A program made the translations under genes and the position numbers. The notes under the pieces are model-generated. The model was not told where the DNA came from. It saw only the letters and a list, made by a program, of their open reading frames with translations, and ran no database searches. A stretch of DNA of 64,000 nt, from positions 1,736,001 to 1,800,000 of the forward strand of contig NC_008391.1 in the NCBI RefSeq assembly GCF_000203915.1, given 5' to 3'. This document shows positions 18,303-26,967 of this stretch, one piece after another (position 1 is the first letter of the stretch; every line of letters starts with the position of its first letter). The stretch comes from Burkholderia ambifaria AMMD. Lineage in GTDB: Bacteria; Pseudomonadota; Gammaproteobacteria; Burkholderiales; Burkholderiaceae.

Positions 18303-18607
18303 TGCGCATGCCTCCTGCGCGCGATCCATCCGGCGCTCGCCAGCCCCGCAAACGGCACGACGGCCGACAGCACGAGCCGCGCGACCTCGCCCTTGCTCCA
18401 CAGCCCGCTCGACGCGCTGCCGACGACCGCCCACACGTACATCGCGAACGCGATGCCGTGAACCGGGCCCATGACCGATACCGCGGCCGGATACCCGGCC
18501 AGATGCTTGAGCGGCACGGCCACGCACACCAGCACGACGAGCGTGGTCGCTTCCAGCAACGACAGGTATTGCAGGTTGCGCAGCGCGTTGCGATCGTCTT
18601 GTTTCAT
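18299..18607 (-). CDS. DUF3817 family membrane protein
   Basis: A 102-residue protein with three predicted transmembrane helices. The pattern FLSLLEATTLVVLVCVAVPLKHLAGYP followed by GPVHGIAFAMYVWAV is the DUF3817 signature; the family is widespread, small and uncharacterised. It is the first gene of a two-gene minus-strand operon with the CopD/DUF2269-like protein (ATGA overlap), and is divergent from a GlxA-type regulator that could control it. Confidence 0.78.
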   Translation of the reverse strand: MKQDDRNALRNLQYLSLLEATTLVVLVCVAVPLKHLAGYPAAVSVMGPVHGIAFAMYVWAVVGSASSGLWSKGEVARLVLSAVVPFAGLASAGWIARRRHAQ

Positions 18608-18715
18608 GGACAGGCCTCCAGGTGGGTCCGCCGCGATTGTCGCGCGTGGCGCGGGTTCGAGCCATTGGCTAGAATGACATCTTTCAACGGATTCTGGCCA
18701 CGGGCCGCGAACGCC

Positions 18716-19663
18716 ATGCATACGCTCGCCGTGCTCGCTTTGCCCGATGTCGTCCCGTTCGATCTGGGCGTGGCATGCGACACGTTCGCGCGCGTGCGCT
18801 CGCCCGACGTCGCGCAGGCATACCGCGTGCGCGTGTGCAGCGAGCATCCGCGCGTCGCGGGCGATTTGTTCGAACTGCGCCCGCCGTTTCGTCTCGACGC
18901 GCTGGCCGATGCCGACACGATCGTCGTCCCCGGCACGTCCGTGCCGCTCGCGCCCACGTCGCGTCGCGCGATCGCGGCACTGCGCGCGGCCGCCGCGCGC
19001 GGTTGCCGGATCGCGTCGATCTGCAGCGGCGCGTTCGTGCTCGCGGAAGCCGGGCTGCTCGACGGCCTGCGCGCGACGACGCACTGGCTCGCGGCCGCCG
19101 AACTCGCGCGCCGCTACCCGAACGTCGAGGTCGACCCGAACGTGCTGTTCGTCGACAACGGGCAGATCCTGACGTCGGCAGGCGCCGCGGCCGGCCTCGA
19201 TCTGTGCCTGCACATGATCCAGGCCGACTACGGCGCGGCGGTCGCCGTCGATGCCGCGCGCTGCGCGGTGGCGCCGCGCGTGCGCGAAGGCGGGCAGGCG
19301 CAGTTCATCGCGCCCGAATGGCCGGCCGGCGGCGACGGGCTGCAGGGCCTGATGGACTGGCTGCAGGCGAACCTGCGCAAGCCGCTGACGCTCGACGCGA
19401 TGGCCCGCCACGCATCGACGAGCGTGCGCACGCTGACGCGGCGCTTTCAGGCGCACACAGGCACGTCGCCGCGGCAATGGCTGCAGACCGCACGCGTCAG
19501 GCATGCGCAGCAGTTGCTGGAGATGACGGAGCTGTCGATCGAGCACGTGGCGACGGAAGCCGGGTTCGGTTCGGTCACCGCGTTTCGCGAGCGCTTCGCC
19601 CGCATCGTCGGCACGTCGCCGCAGCGCTATCGCCAGGCATTCCGCGCGCGCGCCGGCGCGTGA
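18716..19663 (+). CDS. GlxA-family AraC regulator with DJ-1/PfpI domain
   Basis: A 315-residue two-domain regulator. Residues 1-170 form a DJ-1/PfpI-like sensor domain (MHTLAVLALPDVVPFDLG start; IASICSGAFVLAEAGLLDG with the nucleophile-elbow cysteine). Residues about 210-310 form an AraC/XylS DNA-binding domain with two helix-turn-helices (SVRTLTRRFQAHTGTSPRQW and VTAFRERFARIVGTSPQRYR). ATG 18716 is the family's normal N-terminus; ATG 18674 would add 14 unconserved residues. GlxA-type proteins usually activate nitrogen or betaine/arginine catabolism genes. Its target here is uncertain. Confidence 0.85.
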   Translation: MHTLAVLALPDVVPFDLGVACDTFARVRSPDVAQAYRVRVCSEHPRVAGDLFELRPPFRLDALADADTIVVPGTSVPLAPTSRRAIAALRAAAARGCRIASICSGAFVLAEAGLLDGLRATTHWLAAAELARRYPNVEVDPNVLFVDNGQILTSAGAAAGLDLCLHMIQADYGAAVAVDAARCAVAPRVREGGQAQFIAPEWPAGGDGLQGLMDWLQANLRKPLTLDAMARHASTSVRTLTRRFQAHTGTSPRQWLQTARVRHAQQLLEMTELSIEHVATEAGFGSVTAFRERFARIVGTSPQRYRQAFRARAGA

Positions 19664-19716
19664 CGTTCATCAGGAACGCGACCTGACGCCCCCTTTCGCG
19701 CCAACCGGACCGCTCG

Positions 19717-20637
19717 ATGACCCGCATCCGCAACCACCTGAACACCGCGCAGCTCCACGCGTTCGTCTCCGCCGCGCATCACAAGAGCCTGCGCGCCGCC
19801 GCGCGCGAGCTCGGCGTCACGCAGCCCGCGATCACGCATACGATCCGCGAACTCGAAACGGCGCTGAACGCGGAACTGCTCGTGCGCAGCGTGCGCGGCG
19901 TCGAGCTGACCGCGTGCGGCCATGCGCTGCTGCCGCGCGCCGAGCAGCTGCTCGGCGACATGCGCCGCACGGTCGAGGCCGTCGAGCAGGTGAAAGGGGA
20001 AATGTCCGGGCGCGTCGCGGTCGGCACGATGCCGTCGATCGCGCTGACCGCGCTGCCGCACGCGGTCACCGCATTCCGCCGGTCGATGCCGAACGTCAGC
20101 CTGCATCTCGAGGAAGTGACGGTGCCCGACGCACTCGCGCAGCTGCGCAACGGCACGCTCGACATCGCTGCAATGCACCATGTGCCCGCGCTCGACCGCG
20201 ATTTCACGCAGGTGCCGCTGCTGTCGACCGAATTCACCGTCGTGATGCGCGAGGGCCACCCGCTCGCGCACGCGCGCCGGTTAGAGGAATTGCTCGACGC
20301 CGAGTGGATCGTCACGGTCGGCGCCGAGCAGTTCCCGCACAGCGTAATGAGCGCGATGTTCGACGCGCGCGGGCTGCCGCTGCCCAAGCGCCTGCTGCGC
20401 TCGCCGATGTCGTTCGCGGTGACGCTCGGGCTGGTCGCGCGCTCCGACGTGATCGGCTGTTTCACGCGCCCGCTGGCCGCGATGGTGGCGCCGCTCGGCA
20501 TCCGCACGGCCGAGCTCGACGAAAGCATGCCGCGCTTCGACCTGTCGATCATCGCGCGCCGCGACCTGCTGCCGACGCCCGCCGTCTCGGAATTCGTCAG
20601 TTGCCTGCAGCGCGCGGTCAACGAAACGCTCGGCTGA
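19717..20637 (+). CDS. LysR-family transcriptional regulator
   Basis: A 306-residue LysR regulator with N-terminal winged helix-turn-helix (residues 10-70: AFVSAAHHKSLRAAARELGVTQPAITHTIRELE) and an effector-binding domain in which GRVAVGTMPSIALTALPHAV begins the first lobe. The sequence resembles the CbbR/TsaR/AbgR-like group. It ends about 225 bases before an amino-acid binding-protein gene on the same strand, a possible target. No specific site could be assigned. Confidence 0.87.
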   Translation: MTRIRNHLNTAQLHAFVSAAHHKSLRAAARELGVTQPAITHTIRELETALNAELLVRSVRGVELTACGHALLPRAEQLLGDMRRTVEAVEQVKGEMSGRVAVGTMPSIALTALPHAVTAFRRSMPNVSLHLEEVTVPDALAQLRNGTLDIAAMHHVPALDRDFTQVPLLSTEFTVVMREGHPLAHARRLEELLDAEWIVTVGAEQFPHSVMSAMFDARGLPLPKRLLRSPMSFAVTLGLVARSDVIGCFTRPLAAMVAPLGIRTAELDESMPRFDLSIIARRDLLPTPAVSEFVSCLQRAVNETLG

Positions 20638-20863
20638 ACCGTTCCTAGGTCTGAAACGGTCGCGCGCCGCATGCGCGGGCGTCGGGTCCGGTATCGGGGC
20701 TTGTCCTAGGCGCCCTCCGGGTATTTTGTCTTGATAATCTTGCGCACGTCGCGCGCCCGCATCGGGCAGGCGAAACGGACAGTCCGATGCGAAACCGCGC
20801 CGGACCGAAGGCTTACGGCGCGGCACAACCGCGCACCCATCGAACAAAACGAGGAGTGACCGA

Positions 20864-21646
20864 GTGAAAAAGATTCTTGCGGCTGTGACCGTGGCCGTGC
20901 TCGCCGTGTCGGCCGGCACCGCGTACGCGAAGGACTGGACGACCGTGCGCTTCGGCGTCGACGCAAGCTACCCGCCTTTCGAATCGAAAGACGCGAGCGG
21001 CAAGGTGGTCGGTTTCGACGTCGATCTCGGCAACGAGATCTGCCGCCGCATGAACGCGAAGTGCGTGTGGATCGAAAACGACTTCGACGGGATGATCCCG
21101 GCACTGAAGGCACGCAAGTTCGACGGCGTCCTGTCGTCGATGTCGATGACGCCGGCGCGCCAGGAACAGATCGCGTTCTCCGAGAAGCTGTTCAACACGC
21201 CGACGCGCCTCGTCGCGAAGAAGGGCGCGGGCCTGATGCCGACCGCCGAATCGCTGAAGGGCAAGTCGATCGGTGTCGAGCAGGGCACGATCCAGGAAAC
21301 CTATGCGAAGACTTACTGGGCCGCGAAGGGCGTGAAGGTCGTGCCTTACCAGAACCAGGACCAGGTCTACGCCGACCTGATCGCCGGCCGTCTGGACGGC
21401 GCGCTGCAGGATGCGGTGCAGGCCGAGATCGGCTTCCTGAAGACGCCGCGCGGCGCGAACTTCGATTTCGCCGGCAAGGACATCGACGATCCGAAGACGC
21501 TCGGCAACGGCGCGGGCATCGGCCTGCGCAAGGAAGACACCGACCTGAAGGCGAAGATCGACAGCGCGATCACCGGCATGCGCAAGGACGGCACGTACCA
21601 GAAGATCGCGAAGAAGTACTTCGATTTCGACGTGTACGGCAAGTAA
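20864..21646 (+). CDS. Basic amino acid ABC transporter periplasmic binding protein (ArgT/HisJ-like)
   Basis: A 260-residue periplasmic protein with a classical signal peptide (KKILAAVTVAVLAVSAGTAYA). The mature start VRFGVDASYPPFESKD, the segment GFDVDLGNEICRRM and FDGVLSSMSMTPARQEQIAFSEK are typical of lysine/arginine/ornithine binding proteins (SBP family 3). It starts with GTG behind a GAGGAG. No permease or ATPase gene is adjacent, so this is an orphan or shared receptor. A strong terminator follows. Confidence 0.88.
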   Translation: MKKILAAVTVAVLAVSAGTAYAKDWTTVRFGVDASYPPFESKDASGKVVGFDVDLGNEICRRMNAKCVWIENDFDGMIPALKARKFDGVLSSMSMTPARQEQIAFSEKLFNTPTRLVAKKGAGLMPTAESLKGKSIGVEQGTIQETYAKTYWAAKGVKVVPYQNQDQVYADLIAGRLDGALQDAVQAEIGFLKTPRGANFDFAGKDIDDPKTLGNGAGIGLRKEDTDLKAKIDSAITGMRKDGTYQKIAKKYFDFDVYGK

Positions 21647-21679
21647 TACCGCGTAACAGCGCGCTTCTCATCCGCGCAG

Positions 21680-21708
21680 ACGGGCTCCGCAAGGAGCCCG
21701 TTTTTTTT
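21680..21708 (+). terminator. Rho-independent terminator after ABC binding protein
   Basis: Arms ACGGGCTCC and GGAGCCCGT around a GCAA tetraloop are followed by eight T. It lies 33 bases after the stop codon. Confidence 0.94.
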
Positions 21709-21904
21709 GCGCGCGTGCGACCAAACGCTGCGGACGACGCATGCGCGCAGGCCCGCCGGACCGTTATTTTTTACGCGCCAACCCGCTGATTCGGAAAGGG
21801 AAACGACGCGCCGCTCGCGTGGTTTGATAGGTTCGCGGAAGGCAACGTACAATCGATCTTCCACGCATACGGATCACTCGCGGCTGCGCCGCCCTCCCCT
21901 CATC

Positions 21905-23020
21905 ATGCAAACGCAGACCCATCCGCTGATTTCCCCCGCCGTCGGCACCGAGCGCCAGATCACGAGCTTCCACTACGGCCCGCGCGGCGGCAAGAAGGTC
22001 TACATCCAGTCGTCGCTGCACGCGGACGAACTGCCCGGCATGCTGGTCGCCGCGCTGCTGCGCCGCAAGATCGCCGCGCTCGAGACGGCCGGCAAGCTGC
22101 GCGGCGAAGTGGTCATCGTCCCGGTGCCGAACCCGATCGGCCTGTCGCAGCACGTGTTCGGCGATCATCTCGGCCGCTTCGAGCTCGGCTCGATGCAGAA
22201 CTTCAACCGCAATTTCTACGATCTCGCGGCGCTCGTGCTGCCGCGCATCGAAGGCCGCCTGACGAACGACGCGCAGCGCAACCTCGCCGCGGTACGCGCC
22301 GCGATGCGCGAGGCGCTCGACGAGCAGAAGCCGCGCACCGAGCTGGATTCGCAGCGCCTCGCGCTGCAGAAGCTGTCGTTCGACGCCGACATCGTGCTCG
22401 ACCTGCATTGCGACAGCGACGCGGTGCTGCACCTCTACACGAATCCCGATCTGTGGGAAGACGTCGAGCCGCTTGCGCGCTATCTGGATGCGCAGGCGTC
22501 GCTGCTCGCGCTGAATTCGGTCGGCAATCCGTTCGACGAGATCCACAGCTTCTGCTGGTCGGATCTGAGCAACCGCTTCGGCGATCGTTTCCCGATCCCG
22601 AACGGCGCGATTTCCGTCACGGTCGAACTGCGCAGCGAGCGCGACGTGTCGTACGAGTTCGCCGAGAAGGACGCGCAGGGGATCGTCGAATACCTGACGG
22701 AACGCGGCGTCATCGACGGCACGCCCGCGCCGCTGCCGCCGCTCTCGCATCCGGCCACGCCGCTCGCGGGCACCGATCCGCTCGTGGCCCCCGTGTCGGG
22801 CGTGATCGTGTTCCGCACGCCGGTCGGCGCATGGATCGAGGCCGGCCAGGAAGTGGCCGACATCGTCGATCCGCTGACCGATCGCGTGATCACGCTGAAG
22901 AGCAGCGTGTCGGGCGTGCTGTACGCGCGCCAGATCGTGCGCTTCGCGACGGCCGGGATGGAAGTCGCGCGCATCGCCGGCGCGACGCCGATCCGCACCG
23001 GGTCGCTGCTGTCGGCCTGA
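21905..23020 (+). CDS. Succinylglutamate desuccinylase/aspartoacylase family protein
   Basis: A 371-residue zinc amidohydrolase of the M14-like AstE/AspA family. Zinc ligands are visible in SSLHADELPG (His, Glu) and the later DLHCD motif (His), followed by a conserved region NPFDEIHSFCW. The last 100 residues (VSGVIVFRTPVGAWIEAGQEVADIVDP) form a beta-barrel extension seen in the larger deacylases. Such enzymes remove acyl groups from N-acylated amino acids. The upstream gene is an amino-acid binding protein, so the two may act on the same compounds, although a terminator separates them. Confidence 0.83.
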   Translation: MQTQTHPLISPAVGTERQITSFHYGPRGGKKVYIQSSLHADELPGMLVAALLRRKIAALETAGKLRGEVVIVPVPNPIGLSQHVFGDHLGRFELGSMQNFNRNFYDLAALVLPRIEGRLTNDAQRNLAAVRAAMREALDEQKPRTELDSQRLALQKLSFDADIVLDLHCDSDAVLHLYTNPDLWEDVEPLARYLDAQASLLALNSVGNPFDEIHSFCWSDLSNRFGDRFPIPNGAISVTVELRSERDVSYEFAEKDAQGIVEYLTERGVIDGTPAPLPPLSHPATPLAGTDPLVAPVSGVIVFRTPVGAWIEAGQEVADIVDPLTDRVITLKSSVSGVLYARQIVRFATAGMEVARIAGATPIRTGSLLSA

Positions 23021-23113
23021 ACGGCCTAGGCGGCCTGGGCCGCGAGCCCGCGCGCCGCCTCGCTGCGCGCGCCAACGACATCGCCCGCTTGCGTGGGCGA
23101 TGTGCTTTTGGGC

Positions 23114-23149
23114 CCGGCGGGAGGCCCGGCGGGAGGCCTGGCGGGAGGT
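23114..23149. repeat. Three tandem 12-base repeats
   Basis: Three head-to-tail copies of CCGGCGGGAGGC (the third with two changes) lie between the convergent aspartoacylase-family and metQ-like genes. No gene is interrupted. Confidence 0.85.
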
Positions 23150-23189
23150 CCGGCGCGGCAGCCGGGCCGCGGCTTGCTCGCGTCGACGT

Positions 23190-23996
23190 TCAGAACGCCG
23201 GCACGATCGCGCCCCCGAACTTCTGGTCGATGAACTTGCGCACGTCGTCCGACTCATAGGCCGCGACGAGCTTCTTCACCCACGGCTTGTCCTTGTCCTG
23301 CGCGCGCACCGCGATCAGGTTCGCGTACGGCCCGCGCAGATCCTCGATCGCGATCGCATCCTTCGCCGGCGTGAGCCCGGCCTTCACCGCGTAGTCGGTG
23401 TTGATCGACGCGGCGTCGAGGTCGGGCAGCGCGCGCGGCAGTTGCGCGGCGTCGAGCTCGACGATCCTGATCTTCTTCGGATTCTCCGCGACGTCGAGCG
23501 GCGTCGCGTTCACGCCGTTCGTGCCGGCGCCCGCCTTCAGCTTGATCACCCCGTATTTCTGCAGCAGCAGCAGCGCGCGGTTGCCGTTCGACGGATCGTT
23601 CTGGATCCCGACCTTCGCGCCGGCCGGCAAGTCCTTCAGGGACTTGAGCTTCTTCGAATAGAAGCCCATCGGCGCCGTGTAGGTCAGCCCGACATTGACG
23701 ATCCGGTAGCCGCGCTGCTTGATCTGGCTGTCGAGAAACGGCTGGTGCTGGAAGCCGTTCGCATCGAGGTCGCCCGCGTCGAGCGCCGCGTTCGGCTGCA
23801 CGTAATCGTTGAATTCGATGACCTTGATCGCGAGGCCCTCGCGTGCGGCGACTTTCGTCACCTCGGTCCAGATCTGCGCGTCGGGGCCGCTCATCGTGCC
23901 GATCTTCAGCGTCTGCGGGTCGGCGTGCGCGCCGGGCGCGGCAAAGGCCAGCGCCGCGGCAAGCGCGCCGAGGCCGGTCAGGATCGAACGTCGCAT
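23190..23996 (-). CDS. metQ: MetQ/NlpA-family methionine ABC transporter binding protein
   Basis: A 268-residue periplasmic binding protein. A signal peptide (SILTGLGALAAALAFAAPGAHA) is followed by LKIGTMSGPDAQIWTEV, and the family-typical segments VIEFNDYVQPNAALDAGDLDANGFQHQP and IQNDPSNGNRALLLLQKYG. It lacks a clear lipobox cysteine, unlike many NlpA lipoproteins, so it is probably a soluble receptor. MetI/MetN are not adjacent. It is divergent from the porin gene. Confidence 0.88.
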   Translation of the reverse strand: MRRSILTGLGALAAALAFAAPGAHADPQTLKIGTMSGPDAQIWTEVTKVAAREGLAIKVIEFNDYVQPNAALDAGDLDANGFQHQPFLDSQIKQRGYRIVNVGLTYTAPMGFYSKKLKSLKDLPAGAKVGIQNDPSNGNRALLLLQKYGVIKLKAGAGTNGVNATPLDVAENPKKIRIVELDAAQLPRALPDLDAASINTDYAVKAGLTPAKDAIAIEDLRGPYANLIAVRAQDKDKPWVKKLVAAYESDDVRKFIDQKFGGAIVPAF

Positions 23997-24304
23997 GGTG
24001 TCCTCTTTGTCCCGTGTAGTTGTTCAAGCGCGCATCGTGGCACGGGGCCGGAACGCCACCAACCAAGCTTATTTCATGTGCATATTCCTGATTCCGATCG
24101 AATCTCAGGCGGAATCGGTATAACTCCCCGCTGTACAAGCGGGCAGAATCCAGTGTCGCTTCGGCACCACACATTGGTCATATGACAGTCGCTGTCATAT
24201 TCATTACGTGGCCCGCCGATAAAGTTGCCGCCGGTCCGTGAAAGCGCCCGCAGAGAGCGCCGGAACCGCAACTGGACACGCCATTCATTCGCTCGGAGAA
24301 TCCT
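23997..24304. other. Divergent promoter region of metQ-like gene and porin
   Basis: A 308-base gap without genes between divergent metQ-like and porin genes. It must hold both promoters. The outstanding element is the perfect palindrome at 24180-24200, about 105 bases before the porin start. Confidence 0.6.
24180..24200. promoter_or_regulatory. Perfect inverted repeat upstream of porin
   Basis: Arms ATATGACAG and CTGTCATAT are perfectly complementary around a TCG centre. The size and symmetry fit a dimeric repressor or activator operator. Which protein binds it is unknown. Confidence 0.6.
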
Positions 24305-25459
24305 TTGAACAAGAAACTGTTGACCATCGCCATCCTCGCAGCAACGGCCGGCACGGCACACGCGCAAAGCAGCGTGACCCTGTACGGCGTGATCGACGCC
24401 GGTATCAGCTACGTGAACCACAGCAAGACCGCGAACGGCGGCAGCGGCAAGCTGTTCAAGTACGACGACGGCGTGGCCCAGGGCAGCCGTTGGGGCCTGC
24501 GCGGCACCGAAGACCTCGGTGGCGGCCTGAAGGCGATCTTCGTGCTCGAAAACGGCTTCAACAGCGGCAACGGCTCGATCGGCCAGGGTGGCGCGATCTT
24601 CGGCCGCCAGGCTTACGTTGGCCTGAGCCAGTCGCAATTCGGCACGGTCACGCTCGGCCGTCAGTACTCGTTCTCGACCGACATCCTCGGTTCGAACTAC
24701 TCGACGGGCGGCAACACGGTCGCGGGCAACTACGCGTACCACGTGAACGACGTCGACCAGCTCACGTCGAGCCGCATCAACAACTCGGTGAAGTTCCAGA
24801 GCGCGAACTACGCCGGCTTCACGTTCGGCGCGTTGTACGGCTTCTCGAACTCGACCGACTTCGCTGGCGCAGCGGGCACGGGCGCCACGAACACGGGCGG
24901 CTCGTCGCGTGCATACAGCTTCGGCGTGAACTACGCGAACGGCCCGTTCGCACTCGGCGCGGCCTACACGGACATCCGCTTCCCGAGCCAGTCGTCGCCG
25001 GCATTCTCGACGACGATCGCGAACATCAGCACGGGTAACATCCGCGACCTGCGCACGTACGGCGTCGGCGGCCGCTACATCTTCGGCCCGGCAACGGCAT
25101 GGGCCCTGTGGACGCGCACGCAGTTCACCCCGGTCGCAGCGGGCGCATCGGGCACGTTCTACAACGCATATGAAGCTGGCCTGAAGTACGCATTCACGCC
25201 GGCCCTGTCGGCAGCGGCGGGCTACACGTACACGAACGCCACGCAAAACGGCGGCTCGGCACACTGGAACCAGGGCAACCTGGGCCTGGACTACGCGCTC
25301 AGCAAGCGTACGGACGTGTACGGCCTGGTCGTCTACCAGAAGGCGTCGGGCAACAACGTGCAAGCGCAGATCGGCTCGAGCACGAGCTACTTCAACACGT
25401 CGGGCACGGGTTCGTCGAATCAGCTGGCCGCTCGCGTCGGTATCCGTCACAAGTTCTAA
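24305..25459 (+). CDS. Gram-negative general porin (OmpC/Opc type)
   Basis: A 384-residue outer-membrane porin. The signal peptide ends in GTAHA before QSSVTLYGVIDAGISY, the standard start of Burkholderia porins; the protein ends in phenylalanine (VGIRHKF), the C-terminal signature recognised by the BAM complex. The expected 16-strand pattern of alternating aromatic residues is visible, and the GRQAYVGLSQSQFGTVTLGRQ stretch is conserved. The start codon is TTG behind GGAG. A strong terminator follows directly. Codon use is highly biased, typical of an abundant protein. Confidence 0.93.
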   Translation: MNKKLLTIAILAATAGTAHAQSSVTLYGVIDAGISYVNHSKTANGGSGKLFKYDDGVAQGSRWGLRGTEDLGGGLKAIFVLENGFNSGNGSIGQGGAIFGRQAYVGLSQSQFGTVTLGRQYSFSTDILGSNYSTGGNTVAGNYAYHVNDVDQLTSSRINNSVKFQSANYAGFTFGALYGFSNSTDFAGAAGTGATNTGGSSRAYSFGVNYANGPFALGAAYTDIRFPSQSSPAFSTTIANISTGNIRDLRTYGVGGRYIFGPATAWALWTRTQFTPVAAGASGTFYNAYEAGLKYAFTPALSAAAGYTYTNATQNGGSAHWNQGNLGLDYALSKRTDVYGLVVYQKASGNNVQAQIGSSTSYFNTSGTGSSNQLAARVGIRHKF

Positions 25460-25494
25460 AGCATCCGCTTAACTTGCGGATCACGACGGCAAGA

Positions 25495-25524
25495 AGCGCC
25501 CCGCTCCATGCGGGGCGCTTTTTT
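25495..25524 (+). terminator. Rho-independent terminator after porin
   Basis: Arms AGCGCCCCGC and GCGGGGCGCT enclose a five-base loop and are followed by six T, 36 bases after the porin stop. Confidence 0.94.
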
Positions 25525-25583
25525 ATGGGCTTTTAAGTTTCGCTTAATTCTGGGCTGAGAGGATGCTTCCACCCCCCCTGTTG

Positions 25584-25612
25584 GCCGCCTGAGCATCGGC
25601 GGCTTTTTTTTT
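25584..25612 (+). terminator. Second terminator-like hairpin
   Basis: Arms GCCGCC and GGCGGC around an eight-base loop are followed by nine T. It is only 60 bases past the porin terminator, with no gene between; it may end a small transcript or back up the first terminator. Confidence 0.8.
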
Positions 25613-25667
25613 GAGAACCGCTGCGGCACCGCCATCAACTGCCCACAAGACAGGATCGGAGGCCAAG

Positions 25668-25928
25668 ATGATCGAAGATACCGTTTACAGCCATCTGCAC
25701 GCGCTTCTGACGCGCCAGCATTCGCTACCGGTCCAGAGCTGCCGCGTGTCGGTGGAAATGCAGCGCCCGTGGGGCCGCCCGTACCGGCTCGTCGAATGGA
25801 CGATGCATCTCGACGCCCCCGCGCGGCGCCAGATCGTGCCGGCCGAATCGACCGACGAAGAGATCGCCGAGGTCGTCGCGTCGCACGTGCCGGGCCGCCT
25901 GTACGGCGACGGCCGGCTGCAGTTCTGA
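25668..25928 (+). CDS. Small conserved hypothetical protein
   Basis: An 86-residue soluble protein of no family I recognise, behind a strong GGAGG at 25658. It is rich in charged and aromatic residues (WGRPYRLVEWTMHLD) and has no signal peptide or transmembrane segment. It starts right after the double terminator and has normal Burkholderia codon use, so it is probably a genuine genus-level gene. Confidence 0.6.
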   Translation: MIEDTVYSHLHALLTRQHSLPVQSCRVSVEMQRPWGRPYRLVEWTMHLDAPARRQIVPAESTDEEIAEVVASHVPGRLYGDGRLQF

Positions 25929-26051
25929 TTCCCTCCTGAGCGCGTCGCTGCCCGCATCGCAACCGGCCCGCACGCATCGTGCGGCACTCGGTCTCGTTTG
26001 ACGCGGCAACGAAGTCTGCTACGCTGCGCGTTTTCGTCCACGCAACACACG

Positions 26052-26435
26052 ATGGAAAACGCATTCAACGAACGCGGCGTGACGATCACGCGCAACGGCC
26101 TGTCGGCCGCCGGTCAAGTCTTTCCGCTGCGTGACATCCGCAACGTCGACGTCGTCAAGATCCCGAAGAATCGCGTCGTGCCCTGGCTGATCTCGCTGAT
26201 CGGCGTGGCCGCCGCCATCGCCGGCGGCATCGGCGGATCGAGCGGCGCGCTGGTCGTCGGCGTGATGCTCGCCGTCGTCGGCTATCTCGCCTGGACCACG
26301 CAGGACGTCACGTACCGGCTGATGGTCGAGATGCCCGACGGCAAGCGCGAAGCGCTGTCGAGCGTCGACGCCGAGTTCGTCGAGCGCGTCGCGCAGATCG
26401 TGCGCGAGGCACGCGCCGCGACGGCCGCCGGCTGA
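26052..26435 (+). CDS. DUF6232-like membrane protein
   Basis: A 127-residue protein with a short cytosolic N-terminal beta region (MENAFNERGVTITRNGL, FPLRDIRNVDVVKIPKNRV), a hydrophobic hairpin of two transmembrane helices (residues about 45-85) and a C-terminal domain (YRLMVEMPDGKREALSSVDAEFVERVAQIV). This layout matches the DUF6232 family, small membrane proteins with a PH-like split domain and no known function. Confidence 0.65.
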   Translation: MENAFNERGVTITRNGLSAAGQVFPLRDIRNVDVVKIPKNRVVPWLISLIGVAAAIAGGIGGSSGALVVGVMLAVVGYLAWTTQDVTYRLMVEMPDGKREALSSVDAEFVERVAQIVREARAATAAG

Positions 26436-26506
26436 TTTCCGCTGCGCCCGCCCACCACCTACTATGAATTGAGCGGCACGCCGCCGCATCGTTCGAGGAG
26501 GTGGGC

Positions 26507-26734
26507 ATGAACCCCCAATCGCTGTCCGGCATGCTGCGCGCGCAGGAGTTGCTGCTCGTCTCGATGATTCGCACGCTGCCGCCCGACACACGCCGCGCGC
26601 TCGTCGACCTCTACGCCGAACAGCTCGCGTTCGCCGAACAAACCGGCTTCGAAGGCCACGGCGATCGCGCGACGCACGATGCGTTCATTGCGCATGCGCG
26701 CAACCTGCTGATTCGCATCGAAGCGCTGGCCTAG
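26507..26734 (+). CDS. Small conserved hypothetical protein
   Basis: A 75-residue, predicted all-helical protein preceded by GAGGAGG at 26495. I recognise no family. The ATG at 26507 is preferred to the GTG at 26501, which lies inside the ribosome binding site. No signal peptide or membrane segment is visible. Confidence 0.55.
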   Translation: MNPQSLSGMLRAQELLLVSMIRTLPPDTRRALVDLYAEQLAFAEQTGFEGHGDRATHDAFIAHARNLLIRIEALA

Positions 26735-26824
26735 CGTCCGTCTTTCCCGAATTCATCCCCGCGCGGCTCGCCCGACCCGCGCCGACGGCGCGTGTCCGCA
26801 CTCGCCGTTTTCCGTTCTTGTATT

Positions 26825-26843
26825 GACAATGATTCTCATTTAC
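26825..26843. promoter_or_regulatory. Fur box before heme-uptake operon
   Basis: The 19-base site GACAATGATTCTCATTTAC matches the classical Fur consensus at 14 of 19 positions by eye. It lies about 125 bases before the heme receptor start and probably makes the whole locus iron-repressed. Confidence 0.82.
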
Positions 26844-26967
26844 ACTGACAGAATCATTCGTTCCGTTCAATTCGCCGTTTGCCGCCTGTCGCGCGCGAAC
26901 GGGCCAGCCAGGTGAACCCGTCACCCAGCCAGCCTTCGGGCTCGTTATCGTCAATGGGAGACCACCT

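Noticed and set aside
25540..25580. TPP-riboswitch-like CTGAGAGG stretch after the porin
   Set aside because: Only one short box resembles the TPP element; other conserved parts are absent and no thiamine gene follows.
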